Shown here: positions 11,844 to 22,541 of the stretch, one piece after another
How positions within the stretch are numbered: position 1 is the first letter of the stretch
Layout: each line of letters starts with the position of its first letter
Assembly (NCBI GenBank): GCA_027943335.1
Contig: BSBK01007739.1
Coordinates: 186,001 to 250,000, forward strand
Direction of reading: 5' to 3'
Length of the DNA: 64,000 nucleotides
Origin: Chamaecyparis obtusa
Taxonomy: Eukaryota > Streptophyta > Pinopsida > Cupressales > Cupressaceae
Position numbers and translations under genes: made by a program
Notes under the pieces: model-generated
The model's input: the letters and a program-made list of their open reading frames with translations, nothing else
The model's database searches: none
Told to the model about the DNA's origin: nothing

Positions 11844-14800
11844 ATGACCAACGTGAACTTTTCGAATAGCCGAGATGACCTCATGGAAATCGAAGACATC
11901 CCCGAAGAGAAAGACATCCAATCCTACGACGATATCTTTGCTGACGACACCCTCCTGGGGACTTCTGTTCTCCAACAACTCTCCATTAACCTCATAGATC
12001 TTCCCCTCACAAACCCCGACCTCATAGATTGGGACCAACCAAGCATCGCACACATCGACGAGTTCCAAAGCGCACAAGCACTCCTAGAATTCATGGGGGC
12101 ATCAGGTCCAGTAGTCAACCAGGATCCAACATCAACCTTTGTCTATCAGCTTCACCCAGAAGGATATTTTGGGGAAGAGGCAAGCTTTAGTCGCAAAAAT
12201 GAAATAGCAAAAGAACATCATGAGTCTTTATGTGAAAACCCCCTTGGGGCACATTCTGATTCCAAAATAGTAAAAATAAAGGGCGTATCTTCTAGCGAAA
12301 ACCTAGCAATTCAGGTGCTAGAAGATGAAGCCTTGCCTCTTCCCCCTATCCAAGATTATAGACCAGAGCAGTCGCTGATCATCATAGAGGAGACCAAGCC
12401 AATCAACTTGGGAACAGAAGAATATCCAAAGATCACCTACATTGCAGTCAACCTAACAGAAGGAGAAGAAATTGCTCTCAGTGACTTGCTCAAAGAATCA
12501 GTTATCAACTTTGCATGGTCATACACCCACATGCCTGGGCTTGATCCTAATCTTGTCGTTCATCATCTAGCAGTGGATCCTAATGTCAAGCCAGTGAAGC
12601 AGAAGCTAAGGAAAATGCATCCAAAGGTAGCATTGCTCGTCAAAGCAGAGCTTGAGAAGCTCCTCCAAGCTAAGATCATCAGAGCAATAGATTATTCAGA
12701 GTGGATCTCTAACATGGTGCCAGTCACAAAGCCTTCTGGCGACATCAGAATCTGTACTGATTTTAGGGACTTGAACAAGGCATGCCCTAAAGATGACTTC
12801 CCATTGCCAAACATAGACATGCTTGTAGACCTCACAGCGGGTCACGAAATGCTATCACTCATGGATGGATTTTCAGGCTACAATCAGATTCATATAGCAG
12901 AAGCAGATCAACATAAAACAGCATTCACAACCCCATGGGGTACCTTCTGCTACAACATGATGCCATTTGGGTTAAAGAATGCAGGGGCCACATATCAGAG
13001 AGCAATGACAGCGATCTTCCATGACATGATCCACAAGATTCTTGAAGACTATGTGGATGATATCCTTGCAAAATCCAAAACAAGAGATGAGCACCTCGAA
13101 ATCCTAGAGCATGTATTTGATCATCTGAATCATTATGGCTTAAAGCTTAATCCTAAGAAATGTGTCTTTGGTGTTACCTCTGGCAAGCTTCTAGGCTTCA
13201 TCGTCTCTAGACGAGGCATAGAGATAGATCCCAAAAAGGTAAAAGCAATAACGGAGATGCCTCCACCAAGAAATCTCAAACAGCTCAGAAGCCTACAGGG
13301 CAAGCTTCAATCAGTACGACGATTCATCTCTCAACTAGCAGACAAGTGCCAACCCTTCTCACATCTCTTATGCAAAGACACCAACTTCAAGTGGGATCCC
13401 ATATGTCAAAGAAGCTTTGATAAGCTCAAGGAGTATCTAGCTAACACTCCAATCCTAGTACCACCGGTTTCAGGATGCCCACTCATCCTTTACATCTCAA
13501 CAACAGCTACAGCACTAGGGGCACTCCTAGCACAGCATGATGATGAAAACAGAGAACGAGCTATCTACTACATCAGTCGCACTCTTGTGGGCTATGAGCT
13601 TAACTATTCACCCATGGAGAAAGCATGCTTAGCAGTGGTCTTTGCCACTCAAAAACTTAGACATTACATGCTTAGCCACACAATCAAGCTCATATCAAAG
13701 GTGGACCCTCTTAAGTATCTGTTATCAAAGACAACTCTCACAGGCCGTATGGCAAAATGGGTCATGTTACTCAGTGAATTTGACATTCAGTATGTAGATC
13801 GCAAAGCAATCAAAGGGCAAGTCATTGCCGATCAGCTAGCAGAAGCACCACTGGTGGATGCCTATCCACTAATCATGGAATTCCCCGATGAACACTTAGG
13901 CATGATTGAAGAGCAGCCCATGTGGAAACTATACTTTGATGGTTCCAACACATCCCATAGCTCTGGGGCAGGAATCCTATTCGTCACACCTCAAGGTGAC
14001 TATATTCCAAAATCATTCAAGTTGGGATTCCCCTGTACCAATAACATTGCAGAATATGAGGCACTCATCTCAGGTCTCAGAACAGCTATCCAATGGAACA
14101 TCACAGAACTACAAGTCTTTGGAGATTCACAGCTCATTATCAAGCAAGTCCTTGATGAATATCAGACAAAGGATGACAAATTGCTACCCTACAAGAAACT
14201 AGTGGATAAACTGAAAGAGCATTTCCTACATCTACAGTTCACACAGATCCCAAGGCTTCAGAACAAAGTAGTAGATGCAATGGCAACCATCGGATCCTTA
14301 TTGGAAATACCACATGACGCAACACAATATGAATTTTTAGTCGAGCAGCTACACTTGCCAGCTTATGAGAACACCGATGCGAACATGGTGTGTGTCTTGG
14401 TTGGTCCCCAATCCCCATGGTACCACGAAATCCATGCATATCTAAAAAATGGTATCATATCTCCCCATCTCACCAATAACCAATGCCAAAACCTTATTCG
14501 CAGAGCTTCCCGCTACACTCTTGTAGCCAACACCCTATATCGTCGCGGGTATCATAATGTCCTGTCTAGATGTTTAGACTCAAACGAGGTCGTCCTGGCC
14601 TTACAAGAAGTTCACGCTAGAATTTGTGGTGCCCACATGAGTGGCATGGTTCTAGCAAAGCAGATGCTTAGAGTTGGATATTATTGGCCAACAATGGAAC
14701 ATGATGCATGTGAATTTGTCAAGAAATGTCTCCCATGTCAACAGCATGCCAATTTGATACATGCACCAGCACAGGATCTACAGCCTATTGCACCACCATG

Positions 14801-15674
14801 GCCTTTTTCATGTTGGGGCCTCGACCTCGTTGGCTTGATCACCCCCCTCTCTTCGGATGGACACAAGTATATCATAACAGCCACAGAGTACTTTACCAAA
14901 TGGGTTGAAGCGATTCCGCTCACCCTTACTACTGGCATCCAAATATCCAAGTTCATCCTCTACCATATCATTTGCCACTTCGGCATACCATCTACCATCT
15001 TCACAGACCATGGCACACCTTTTGAAAACCAGCATGTGGATGATCTATGTGCCAGACTCCACATCCATCACCGTTTCTCCAGTCCATATTTCCCTCAAGG
15101 AAATGGCCAAGCTGAGGCAACTAACAAAACTATCTTAAAAATCCTCAAGAAGGTTGTCAATGATTCTGGTCGTGACTGGCACCTCCAAATCAATCCCGCC
15201 CTTTGGGCCTACCGCACTTCTTATCGCACTCCCACAGGCACCACCCCATACTCCCTTGTATATGGTACTGAAGCCGTTCTACCGATCGAGGTCGAGCTTC
15301 CATCCTTGCGCGTCTCCATGAAGAATTACATAACTGATGAAGACTATCGTGTGGCCCGGCTCACACAGCTAGATCTGCTAGATGAAAAGAGACAGCAAGC
15401 TTACGATCACCTAGTTGCATACCAGAATCGACTCAAAAGGAGTTATAACAAAAAGGTCCATCCTAGACAATTCCAAGTCGGTGACATGGTCCTTAAAGAA
15501 AATCAGAAGGTCCTAGCAAATAGAGAAAAGAAAGGCAAGTTTGAGCCTACTTGGTTGGGCCCCTATGTTGTCACCGCATCCTTTGGCTCCGGAGCCTATC
15601 AGCTATCAACACCAGAAGGTGAGCCCTTGAATGATCCTATCAACATCATCCATCTGAAGAGGTTCTATGCCTGA
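11844..15674 (+). CDS. pol: Pol: RT, RNase H, second RNase H, integrase (1276 codons)
   Basis: All enzymes for cDNA synthesis and integration are present and uninterrupted. After an acidic N-terminus comes reverse transcriptase with its YVDD catalytic box at residues 403-406, then the standard RNase H (about 545-665). A second, archaeal-type RNase H has D699, E737, D761 and D811 as its acidic set. Integrase has an HHCC zinc module (last pair C962, C965) and the D994, D1055, E1091 triad with exactly 35 residues between the second D and E. A C-terminal GDMVL / GPYVV module resembles the gypsy integrase tail. The ATG is simply the first after TAG 11760; translation is probably as Gag-Pol. This looks catalytically competent. 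Confidence 0.93.
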   Translation: MTNVNFSNSRDDLMEIEDIPEEKDIQSYDDIFADDTLLGTSVLQQLSINLIDLPLTNPDLIDWDQPSIAHIDEFQSAQALLEFMGASGPVVNQDPTSTFVYQLHPEGYFGEEASFSRKNEIAKEHHESLCENPLGAHSDSKIVKIKGVSSSENLAIQVLEDEALPLPPIQDYRPEQSLIIIEETKPINLGTEEYPKITYIAVNLTEGEEIALSDLLKESVINFAWSYTHMPGLDPNLVVHHLAVDPNVKPVKQKLRKMHPKVALLVKAELEKLLQAKIIRAIDYSEWISNMVPVTKPSGDIRICTDFRDLNKACPKDDFPLPNIDMLVDLTAGHEMLSLMDGFSGYNQIHIAEADQHKTAFTTPWGTFCYNMMPFGLKNAGATYQRAMTAIFHDMIHKILEDYVDDILAKSKTRDEHLEILEHVFDHLNHYGLKLNPKKCVFGVTSGKLLGFIVSRRGIEIDPKKVKAITEMPPPRNLKQLRSLQGKLQSVRRFISQLADKCQPFSHLLCKDTNFKWDPICQRSFDKLKEYLANTPILVPPVSGCPLILYISTTATALGALLAQHDDENRERAIYYISRTLVGYELNYSPMEKACLAVVFATQKLRHYMLSHTIKLISKVDPLKYLLSKTTLTGRMAKWVMLLSEFDIQYVDRKAIKGQVIADQLAEAPLVDAYPLIMEFPDEHLGMIEEQPMWKLYFDGSNTSHSSGAGILFVTPQGDYIPKSFKLGFPCTNNIAEYEALISGLRTAIQWNITELQVFGDSQLIIKQVLDEYQTKDDKLLPYKKLVDKLKEHFLHLQFTQIPRLQNKVVDAMATIGSLLEIPHDATQYEFLVEQLHLPAYENTDANMVCVLVGPQSPWYHEIHAYLKNGIISPHLTNNQCQNLIRRASRYTLVANTLYRRGYHNVLSRCLDSNEVVLALQEVHARICGAHMSGMVLAKQMLRVGYYWPTMEHDACEFVKKCLPCQQHANLIHAPAQDLQPIAPPWPFSCWGLDLVGLITPLSSDGHKYIITATEYFTKWVEAIPLTLTTGIQISKFILYHIICHFGIPSTIFTDHGTPFENQHVDDLCARLHIHHRFSSPYFPQGNGQAEATNKTILKILKKVVNDSGRDWHLQINPALWAYRTSYRTPTGTTPYSLVYGTEAVLPIEVELPSLRVSMKNYITDEDYRVARLTQLDLLDEKRQQAYDHLVAYQNRLKRSYNKKVHPRQFQVGDMVLKENQKVLANREKKGKFEPTWLGPYVVTASFGSGAYQLSTPEGEPLNDPINIIHLKRFYA

Positions 15675-15710
15675 ACCTGATCCTGCATATATCAGAAAAT
15701 CCAAAAACAT

Positions 15711-15776
15711 TCAAAAAAGCAAAAAAGCAAAAAAAAGCAAAAAAAGCAAAAAAGCAAAAAAGAAAAGAGAAAGAGA
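15711..15776 (+). repeat. A-rich AAAAAAGC tandem repeat after the pol stop
   Basis: Six or so imperfect units of A(5-8)GC run into AAAAGAGAAAGAGAAAAT. A-rich tracts at the same position, directly before the stem-loop module, also occur in the plus-strand element (about 61930-61980) and, read on its own strand, in the minus-strand element (about 53400-53530). Confidence 0.8.
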
Positions 15777-15790
15777 AAATAATCGTCCAA

Positions 15791-15860
15791 CGGTGAAAAC
15801 TTGGCAATTCAAGCGCCTTGGACAAGTATGTTGGTGAAAACCTGGCAAACAGGTGCCAAC
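15791..15860 (+). promoter_or_regulatory. Conserved 3' stem-loop module, two copies
   Basis: Copy 1: GGTGAAAA followed by a 4-bp stem CTTG/CAAG (15800-15803 with 15810-15813) around GCAATT. Copy 2: GGTGAAAA and a 5-bp stem ACCTG/CAGGT (15840-15844 with 15850-15854) around GCAAA. The same module recurs in two other Tat elements of the window with stem-preserving substitutions. Function unknown; an RNA element of the genomic transcript is plausible. Confidence 0.6.
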
Positions 15861-17257
15861 ATAGTAAACTGGGCTATTTATCTATTCAGTTGTCCTTTCA
15901 GCTACCGTCCTCTTCCTCCATCCATAACAGATCTCCCAGCAGTTCCATCTCCCCTATCCTCCAAGCATTCGGCTTCCATCTTCCTCCAACCCATCTGCAA
16001 TCCATATCCTATTCCAAAGCTTTGTACCATATCTTGTACCATATCCTTATCCCTTTCCTGTACAGCGCTTTCCTCCTTGTATTTATCCTTCTTGTCTCCG
16101 TCCTAGTGAGAGTCCCGCTGAGTGTGATCTTCCTATCCCCAATCCTGAGCTTCTGTACATATCCCTTGTGCATATCATTCCTCCTTGTTGTACATAACCT
16201 TTGTCCGTCCTGCAGCAGCATTTGATCAAATATCTTGTCCCATCCCCAGCCTCAGAAAATTTGTAGTCCCACTCGGGCCTTGTGCTTCAAGCAACATCAA
16301 TTGTCGACTTATCCTTGTTCACCGTGATTATTCCTTGAACTTCAGCTTTTGCCAGCGAACAACAACACTTATTCTCTCACCAACCATGGGTCCTTGAGGA
16401 TATTTCGTTCCTCCTGTCTGACCTAATCTTCCATCCTAGTCCTTGAGGATATATCGTTCCTCCTGTCCGACCAATCTTCCCACCATCAATCAAACCTAAT
16501 CTCTCTCCTTGGCAAAGGATGTCTTTTTGGAGTTATCATTTTGATCTTGGGTTTTGTCCTTTTGATCTTGTTAATCTTTTTGGCTTCTCATTATCCCACC
16601 AGGGTCACCACGATTCATTATATCATGGTGTGCTACGTGTGCGGATAATCTGGGGCAAGGTCTTTTGATCTTTCGCTTCTGCCTGTGAGTCAGTTGTGTG
16701 TTTGTGGTTCCTTCAGCATCGGTTCTGCCATGTCACCTCTGCGCTTCATGTGTGATGTTGGGGCAACCCTGTGTGTTTTTTTAGCGTCAGTCCTCTGCAA
16801 CGCTGGTGACAAGGCCTCGTGATCCCAGTATCCTTGGCAGGTCTCTAGCATTGCTATATTAAATCTAGGTTGTGCACTCCCGTTTGTACTTGGAGCTATC
16901 TGGTCCCTTGCATTTATCATATAGATTAATCTTGCATCTTTGCATGCAGCTGCATCTTGCATCTTGCATTTCCATCTCATCTTGCATATCATCCATATTT
17001 GTTCTTAGAAGTGAGGTTATTTATCTCCCCTTTCTTCCTAGGCCTTTCCTTCCTCGTCCCGCCGGGCACACTCTGTCCCAGGGCGTAATCCCTCTTTCTC
17101 CTTGTCCCACTGGGTGCGTCTTCCATGATTTTGTCTCACCGGGGCATGTATTCCTCTTTCTTCTAGTCCTCCCAGGCGTCATACCCTCTTCTTCTGATTC
17201 TAGCCTCGGCATCTTGTTTTCTTGTCTTTGACGCCATGCCACTTGCGGCATCGCATC

Positions 17258-17271
17258 AAAGAGGGGCAAAA
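17258..17271 (+). promoter_or_regulatory. Polypurine tract
   Basis: AAAGAGGGGCAAAA ends directly before the 3' LTR and would prime plus-strand DNA synthesis. Its first 13 bases are identical to the PPT of the minus-strand Tat element at 49608-49620. Confidence 0.9.
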
Positions 17272-18714
17272 TGTAGACACCGAAAAATCCTTCAGAAAAT
17301 AAATTATTTTTGTTTTCTAAAAATCCTTGATGACATCATCATTTATTAATTAATTATTTATTTAATTAATTAATTTATTTTTTATGGCATTAAATCCCTC
17401 TCTCTTAATTAAAAATCTTTAATTAAGGAATCTAGCCTAAAAATGTCATTTGGACATTATCCCTAATTTATTAATTATTTAATTAATAAATTGACCAAAA
17501 AACCTTCAAAATAAATTAATTTATTTTTAATTTATTTTTTATCCCAAACTTGGCCAAATTCCTTAAGACCACTAACCTCTTCCAAAATCTTCTAATCCCT
17601 TCTTAATTTCGATTAAAAGGCTAATCCCATCTTTTCTAACCCTAATCCCAAGGTTAAATATTTAACTAAGGTTAAATATTTAATTTTCATATTTATTGAA
17701 AATATTTTAATAAATATTCCTAAACTTAAGCTTTTGGAATGAATAACTTTTATTCCATGAAACTAAGGAGAAATCTAGACTCTTCTAGAATCTTCTCAAA
17801 TCCACCCTCTTCACCCATCCTAATCCTAATCTAATCCTAATCCTACCCTTTAAACCTTTGTGCAATCCTAACCAAGCTTAAGACTTTCCTAAACCAAAGC
17901 AAAGTCTTTCCTTCCAAATATCTCAACCACAAAGCATTTATTGCTTCCCCAAAGTCTTCAAAGCCTCTTAAAGCTAATTCATTGCTCTTACAAGCATTTA
18001 TTTGGAGAGTTATGAGCTTGGAGCCCCCTTTGTTGACTCCTCTTTGCCCTTCCCTTCATCCACTCACCTTGTGACATGTGTCATCTCCTGATTGGCTGAG
18101 AACTAGCACAATCCATGTGCTTCCCTTTGAGTGAATCTTGGCCTCTCTTAAGGATTTCAATCCTGGCCATTCATTCCTCCTACCCCAAGCCTTTAGAAAT
18201 CCTATAAATACCCTCACTTCCTAAGGCAAATCATCTTTCAACTTTCAAACTTAATAGCAAAGTTATAATGTCATTTTCATTCTAGCATAAGCATAAACTC
18301 ATCTTTTTTAGATCATTTTCAAGCTTAAATCACAACTAAATTAGCTTAAATGGATTAACATAGATTCATTTCTTGTTTCAATCTTAGTTCAATCATTTAG
18401 CTTTGCATATTTGTGTGTTCTTGAGGCCTTTGAGGCAAAATAGGTTCCTCATACCTATTTTGTGTCATTTTGGGTCTTCATCAACCTCAAATCATCCTAC
18501 TTTGCATGCTCCAAGTGCTTGAGTTTGCACACCCACATCCCTCTATATCTAAGCATATCAAACGGTGCATGGGCGCATCCGTTTTAAGCTTAAACTGAGG
18601 TGGCTTTGATTTTAGTTTGTTTACCTTTGAATTTGATTTGATTATATGCTATGACATTTGTTTGTCTTTGGCCTTCAAAATAGGTTTAGGTGCACTCTCA
18701 AATCCTAGTCTATA
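17272..18714 (+). repeat. 3' LTR of the young Tat element
   Basis: It matches the 5' LTR without indels. Differences are about eight: A/G and C/T near position 10-16, G/A near 48, C/A near 'AAAGCTCATT', C/T, A/G, C/T, and C/T in the terminal dinucleotide, so this copy ends CTATA rather than CTACA. TATA box at 18203-18210. Confidence 0.95.
18203..18210 (+). promoter_or_regulatory. TATA box in the 3' LTR
   Basis: TATAAATA, identical to the 5' LTR copy at 4299-4306. From this LTR it could drive readout transcription into the downstream flank. Confidence 0.65.
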
Positions 18715-18719
18715 GCAAG
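18715..18719. repeat. Target-site duplication, right copy (GCAAG)
   Basis: Second copy of the GCAAG found at 3363-3367, directly after the 3' LTR. Confidence 0.9.
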
Positions 18720-20043
18720 CAATCACCATTTCAAACCATCATGATTTGAAGTGAAAACATAGACGAGTTACAAGATTTCATACCTTTAGGATGAATTGAA
18801 CTTATATCATTTCTAAGATTCCTTTCTACTAGGATTTATTTGGTGAAATGGTGGGGCTTCTTGCTTGTAGTGCCTACAACCAAGGTTCAAACCTCACAGG
18901 GTTACTCTCTACTATGTCAAAAATTGAGAGGCCCCCAAGATCTTGTATCTTGATTTACCCGCAGGATGTGGAGTGGGGCATTTGCATTCCACCTAGGGAG
19001 TACATCCCTAGCTTAAATTTTTGCCAAAAAGAAAAAACATTTTCATGTAGGAACCGGGTCTGATTTCTATTGTAACCCATTCTCTGTTGCTCTGATCCTT
19101 CTATATGATATTAATTTGGGATGCTATTTTTAGTTCTTACAGAGGCTAAGTGGATATAATTTTTTTACAACATAAAAATATGCGTATAAGAGATTGCTAA
19201 TTATAAAACATCGATAGCCTTGAAGTGTCGTTGTTGTGATTGCATGAATATACATCTACTATATGAAGGAAATATGGTGTAGAAACATTTTGGAGGAAAT
19301 TGACATCTATTTGCAAAGCTAGATTGGATGAAATACATTTAACACTGAGATTTAAAGACAAATAATTTCATTTGTATAAGATCCAAAATGTAGCACACAA
19401 TGAATTTACAATAAAAAATAACCAGTTTTCCATTTTAAAGAGATGTCACCATTCTACTTTTTTTTAAAAGCAATTTTAACGTTAGGGAAATAACCTAGTA
19501 GTTTTAGTGATTATAACTAAACACAAATAGTCCTTCCAGCCTTCAACATAGATCTTCTGCTCCAACTCTCTACAATCTCCTTTTCTCCCCTATCATCTTC
19601 TCATCTTGAAGACCAAATTTTCTCTCTTGCATTCCTCCATGCACCCCCATTCTCTGTTATCATTTATATAAAATTACCCATTTCCTCCTCTGCCATGTGT
19701 CATGTGTGCCATCCAATTTTGATGTGAAGTCTCCCCAAATCAAAATAAGTTCCATTGCCATTTAAAAAATAAATTTAAAAGCCCACCCTCTCCTCATTTG
19801 ATGAATCCCCCATTAATGTACCAATAGCGCTCCCTTAATTGTGCATCCTTTCCTCTTCTTACTCAAGTGGACTGGGAGAGGAACAAGAGAAAGATTCCTC
19901 CTTTCATGTTCTTCCTACGTGATTTTAGCATTTCTCCACACATTCCCTTTACTCTCGCATGACTCCAAAAATAAATAACTAAACTATCAAATAATTATAA
20001 ATTAAGGAAATTTAATCTTGACTAGGGAATATGGGTTGTGACA
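18720..20043 (-). mobile_element. Candidate old minus-strand LTR, 5' part
   Basis: Read on the minus strand the stretch begins TGTCACAACCC at 20043 and has TATATAAATG at about 19664-19673, some 370 bases in, followed by a GA-rich transcript-like leader. This is the layout of U3 and R. Together with 964-3367 it could form one LTR whose 3' end meets the PBS-like site at 950-961. The length would be unusual and the partner LTR is not in the window. Confidence 0.3.
18838..19043 (+). mobile_element. Possible tRNA-derived SINE
   Basis: TTGGTGAAATGGTGGGGC could be a degenerate pol III A box. GGTTCAAACCTC, about 45 bases downstream, is close to the B-box consensus GGTTCGANNCC. The unit would end in an A-rich tail (AAAAAGAAAAAA) after about 200 bases, a normal SINE length. 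I found no clear target duplication, so the assignment is tentative. Confidence 0.3.
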
Positions 20044-20880
20044 TACAACTTCAAAAAAGTTGAGAAAATGGATAATGGAAAAGCTAACATGGTAAGGAAG
20101 CTAAAAACATAAATTCTAAAATTAAAAATATGAGATTATAAATCTACCAAAAATATTAAAGTGTACAAAATTATATATACCTATATGTATATGGAATTAC
20201 ATATATATGTTAAAATATGCATAAAAAGCATACAGGTATATATTTATATACAAATATAAATCATTAAATTAGAATCTATAGTGAAGAAATTACATAAATA
20301 TGCTTAATAACACAAAATTTTAAAGGCAAATACTACCACTATGTGGTACTTGTTTTATTTTACTATGAAAAAGAATTGTGAAGCAAATATAAAATACCAA
20401 AGTCATTATTAGTACTTACCCGATAGGCTAAGCAAGTAATATTGCAATGAGTTTTGGATTTCCTAATTTAGCTAGTGATTAAAACAATGTTTTGGACGAA
20501 TAAAAAACTACTATATTTTTTATTTATTATATATTATATACTTTGTATTATACAAATGTTATATTTTTAGCTTTATCATATATAAAAAAAAAATTAAAAT
20601 TTGATTGGCTAAACCATTTGAAGTGTTATTCATGAAATTTGTGAAATTCAATTATGTTGCTTTATTGTACAGGCAAAATTCATGTATTAAAAAAAGGCTT
20701 TGTTCTCTATTGAGCGTGTTCAGACTATCTTCCTCTAGCGTATCATCAGATGTCATTGGTCCACTTCTCATAGCATCATTTTGGGGGGGCCATCTTTGAT
20801 CTGGTTTGGTTTATTCACTACCTTAATTATTTTGTAGACTCCAATGACGGTCACAACATATATTCCTACCTAGCCTATTT
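20044..20880. other. AT-rich sequence, nothing recognised
   Basis: Very AT-rich with TATA-type dinucleotide runs (about 20160-20260 and 20510-20580). No coding sequence, no repeat pairing with the rest of the window, and no pol II promoter-plus-ORF arrangement was seen. Confidence 0.5.
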
Positions 20881-20887
20881 CTCTTCA

Positions 20888-22000
20888 GTGGCACTTGCCA
20901 AGTCGGACCTCTCCTCCAAAGCCCATTGCTGGTATGACCAGGCCTCATCCCTTTTAGGTTCCCTCAGGATTGACATTGATCACCTCCCCTCTATCAGTTC
21001 TCACTTGACGCTCTGGCTCATCTCCTCTCTTCCAGACAGGAGTTTAACAGACATATCAGACTTGACATATATAGGTAGTATATCACCACGACTTGGATCA
21101 ACCCATGGGTGCGTCTGCACCCGAGGATGTCTTTTTTATGCTAAGCACTTTGTAGACATTCAAGATGGGATTATTGTTCATCCTAGATAATTATCTCACC
21201 ACCTTCGAGCCTAGACAGATAATCACATTGACAAAGATGATCTGATTTGCAGGTTATACACCCTAGCTAAGATTGAGATTGAGACGCACTTCATCTTCCA
21301 TTGTCCTACTTACTATGAGATCAGAGGGAGATTCTATTGCTTATTCATAGGGTGCAGTTCCATGGCTTCTTTCTTTAGCTACACTGATCAGAGATGCCTG
21401 ACACTTTATCTCTGTTAGACTATATAGCTTCGTGAGCATACTCTACAACTTCTTTTCCCCTAGAGACATATATCCGATCAGCTCATTACGACCTTCTTCT
21501 CACCCTCATATCCATTACGGGAGGTGAAGTGGCCTCACAATTTCTAGATTACCAAACACTCTAGATTTGTGAGACCCCACAATACCTTTACCAGTCAGTG
21601 ATACATCTCTAGTAGCTCACAATGATGGCCCAGGATTCCTGCTCGTCTTGATCATTATCCTTTAGTGATGGATTTCTTTCTACCTGAAAATGATCCTTAG
21701 TCCTTCTCTCATGTCTGTTCTTCTTGCTTGTTGTTTCTTGTTCTCTTCTTTCTTTTTTCCTCTTGCTTGCTTTCCTGGCCACTGTTTGGTGGTCTATTGG
21801 TTCATTGTTCCTTTTGTTATACCTTTCCAGTCCCTTGGACCCTTGTTGGTCTCTTGTTGGACATTATTAAATTTATCTTATCTTATTTATCTTATCTCCA
21901 CATAATTTTTTATTATAGATTATTAAATTTTAGAAATTTATATCTAATAATTATATTTTTAATTTTTACAATTATGACTATTGAATTTTTTTTTATAAAA
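20888..22000 (+). pseudogene. LINE ORF2 C-terminus and 3' tail, degenerate
   Basis: In frames broken by stops there is a segment around 21240-21345 with the order C-R-L-Y ... E-T-H-F-I-F-H-C-P-T-Y ... R. This resembles the zinc-type C-terminal region following the RT in plant LINE ORF2 proteins (family knowledge). The 3' end passes into a T-rich stretch and then a TTATCTTATCTTATTTATCTTA tail, as expected of a LINE 3' terminus. No RT motifs are present, so it is 5'-truncated or eroded. Confidence 0.55.
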
Positions 22001-22189
22001 AACTATGATTTTAAACTATTTTGAATAGTTTCTTTATTTTTATTTTTAATAACCCTAAAAGAAGATATATTATATTGTTAAATGCCCTACCCTACCTTGC
22101 TCCACCACACCGATAATAAGTTTCTTAAGTTAAAAATAGAATTATTATTAATAAATATTCATCTTGATATAAATTATTTTTCCTTTTAC

Positions 22190-22345
22190 TGTACCTTTCC
22201 AGTCCCTTAGACCCTTGTTGGTCTCTTGTTGGACATTAATAAATTTATCTATCTTATCTTATCTTATACATTATAAAATTCTAATCATTTATATTTAATA
22301 ATTATTTTTTTAATTTTTACAATTATGACTTGAAATAAACAATGA
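22190..22345 (+). repeat. Second copy of the LINE 3' tail
   Basis: The sequence from CCTTTCCAGTCCCTTAGACC through the TTATCTTATCTT tail and the following ATTTATATTTAATAATTA repeats 21815-21965 with a few substitutions. It is either a second, strongly 5'-truncated copy of the same LINE or a local duplication. The rest of 22000-22540 is AT-rich and unassigned. Confidence 0.6.
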
Positions 22346-22541
22346 TTTTTTTTATTAATTTAAAAATAAAATTAAAATAAAATTCCTTCAAGATATATTT
22401 AGTTAATTTAAAGTATATAATAAAAATTTAAAAACTAAATGACACTAGAATGTTAATTCTAATACAAATTATTTAGTATACAATATTATACTTATTATTA
22501 ATATTATTATATAAATACAACTATTATAACATCTTAATTTT

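Larger units (their letters stand above)
15675..17257 (+). other. 3' untranslated region of the Tat element
   Basis: No coding sequence is seen. It opens with an A-rich AAAAAAGC tandem (15711-15776), then two copies of the stem-loop module. Next comes a duplicated GATATNTCGTTCCTCCTGTC segment (about 16395-16475). At 17030-17200 there are degenerate repeats of a CCGGGC...CCTCTTTCTTCT unit about 45-50 bases long. Open frames at 15801-16225 and 16872-17231 look like by-products of the pyrimidine-rich composition. Confidence 0.6.
3368..18714 (+). mobile_element. Near-intact Tat-lineage Ty3/gypsy LTR retrotransposon, 15,347 bp
   Basis: A complete element: two 1443-bp LTRs, 5-bp target duplication, PBS three bases inside the left LTR, a long leader, gag with protease, pol, a 1.6-kb 3' region and a polypurine tract abutting the right LTR. 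Pol order is RT, RNase H, second RNase H, integrase; the extra archaeal-type RNase H is the hallmark of the Tat group (which includes Ogre). The LTRs differ at about eight positions (roughly 0.55%), nearly all transitions, so insertion was recent. gag-pol is in one frame from about 8.09 kb to 15674, broken only by five TAG codons; the N-terminal gag extension also has one frameshift. Confidence 0.95.

Noticed and set aside
15801..17231. Several open frames of 70-135 codons downstream of pol.
   Set aside because: Pyrimidine-rich, mutually overlapping, without domains, and inside the 3' region of the element.
20888..21190. A 100-codon frame considered as a separate host gene.
   Set aside because: It leads directly into LINE ORF2-type C-terminal sequence in neighbouring frames, so it is better read as part of that decayed LINE.
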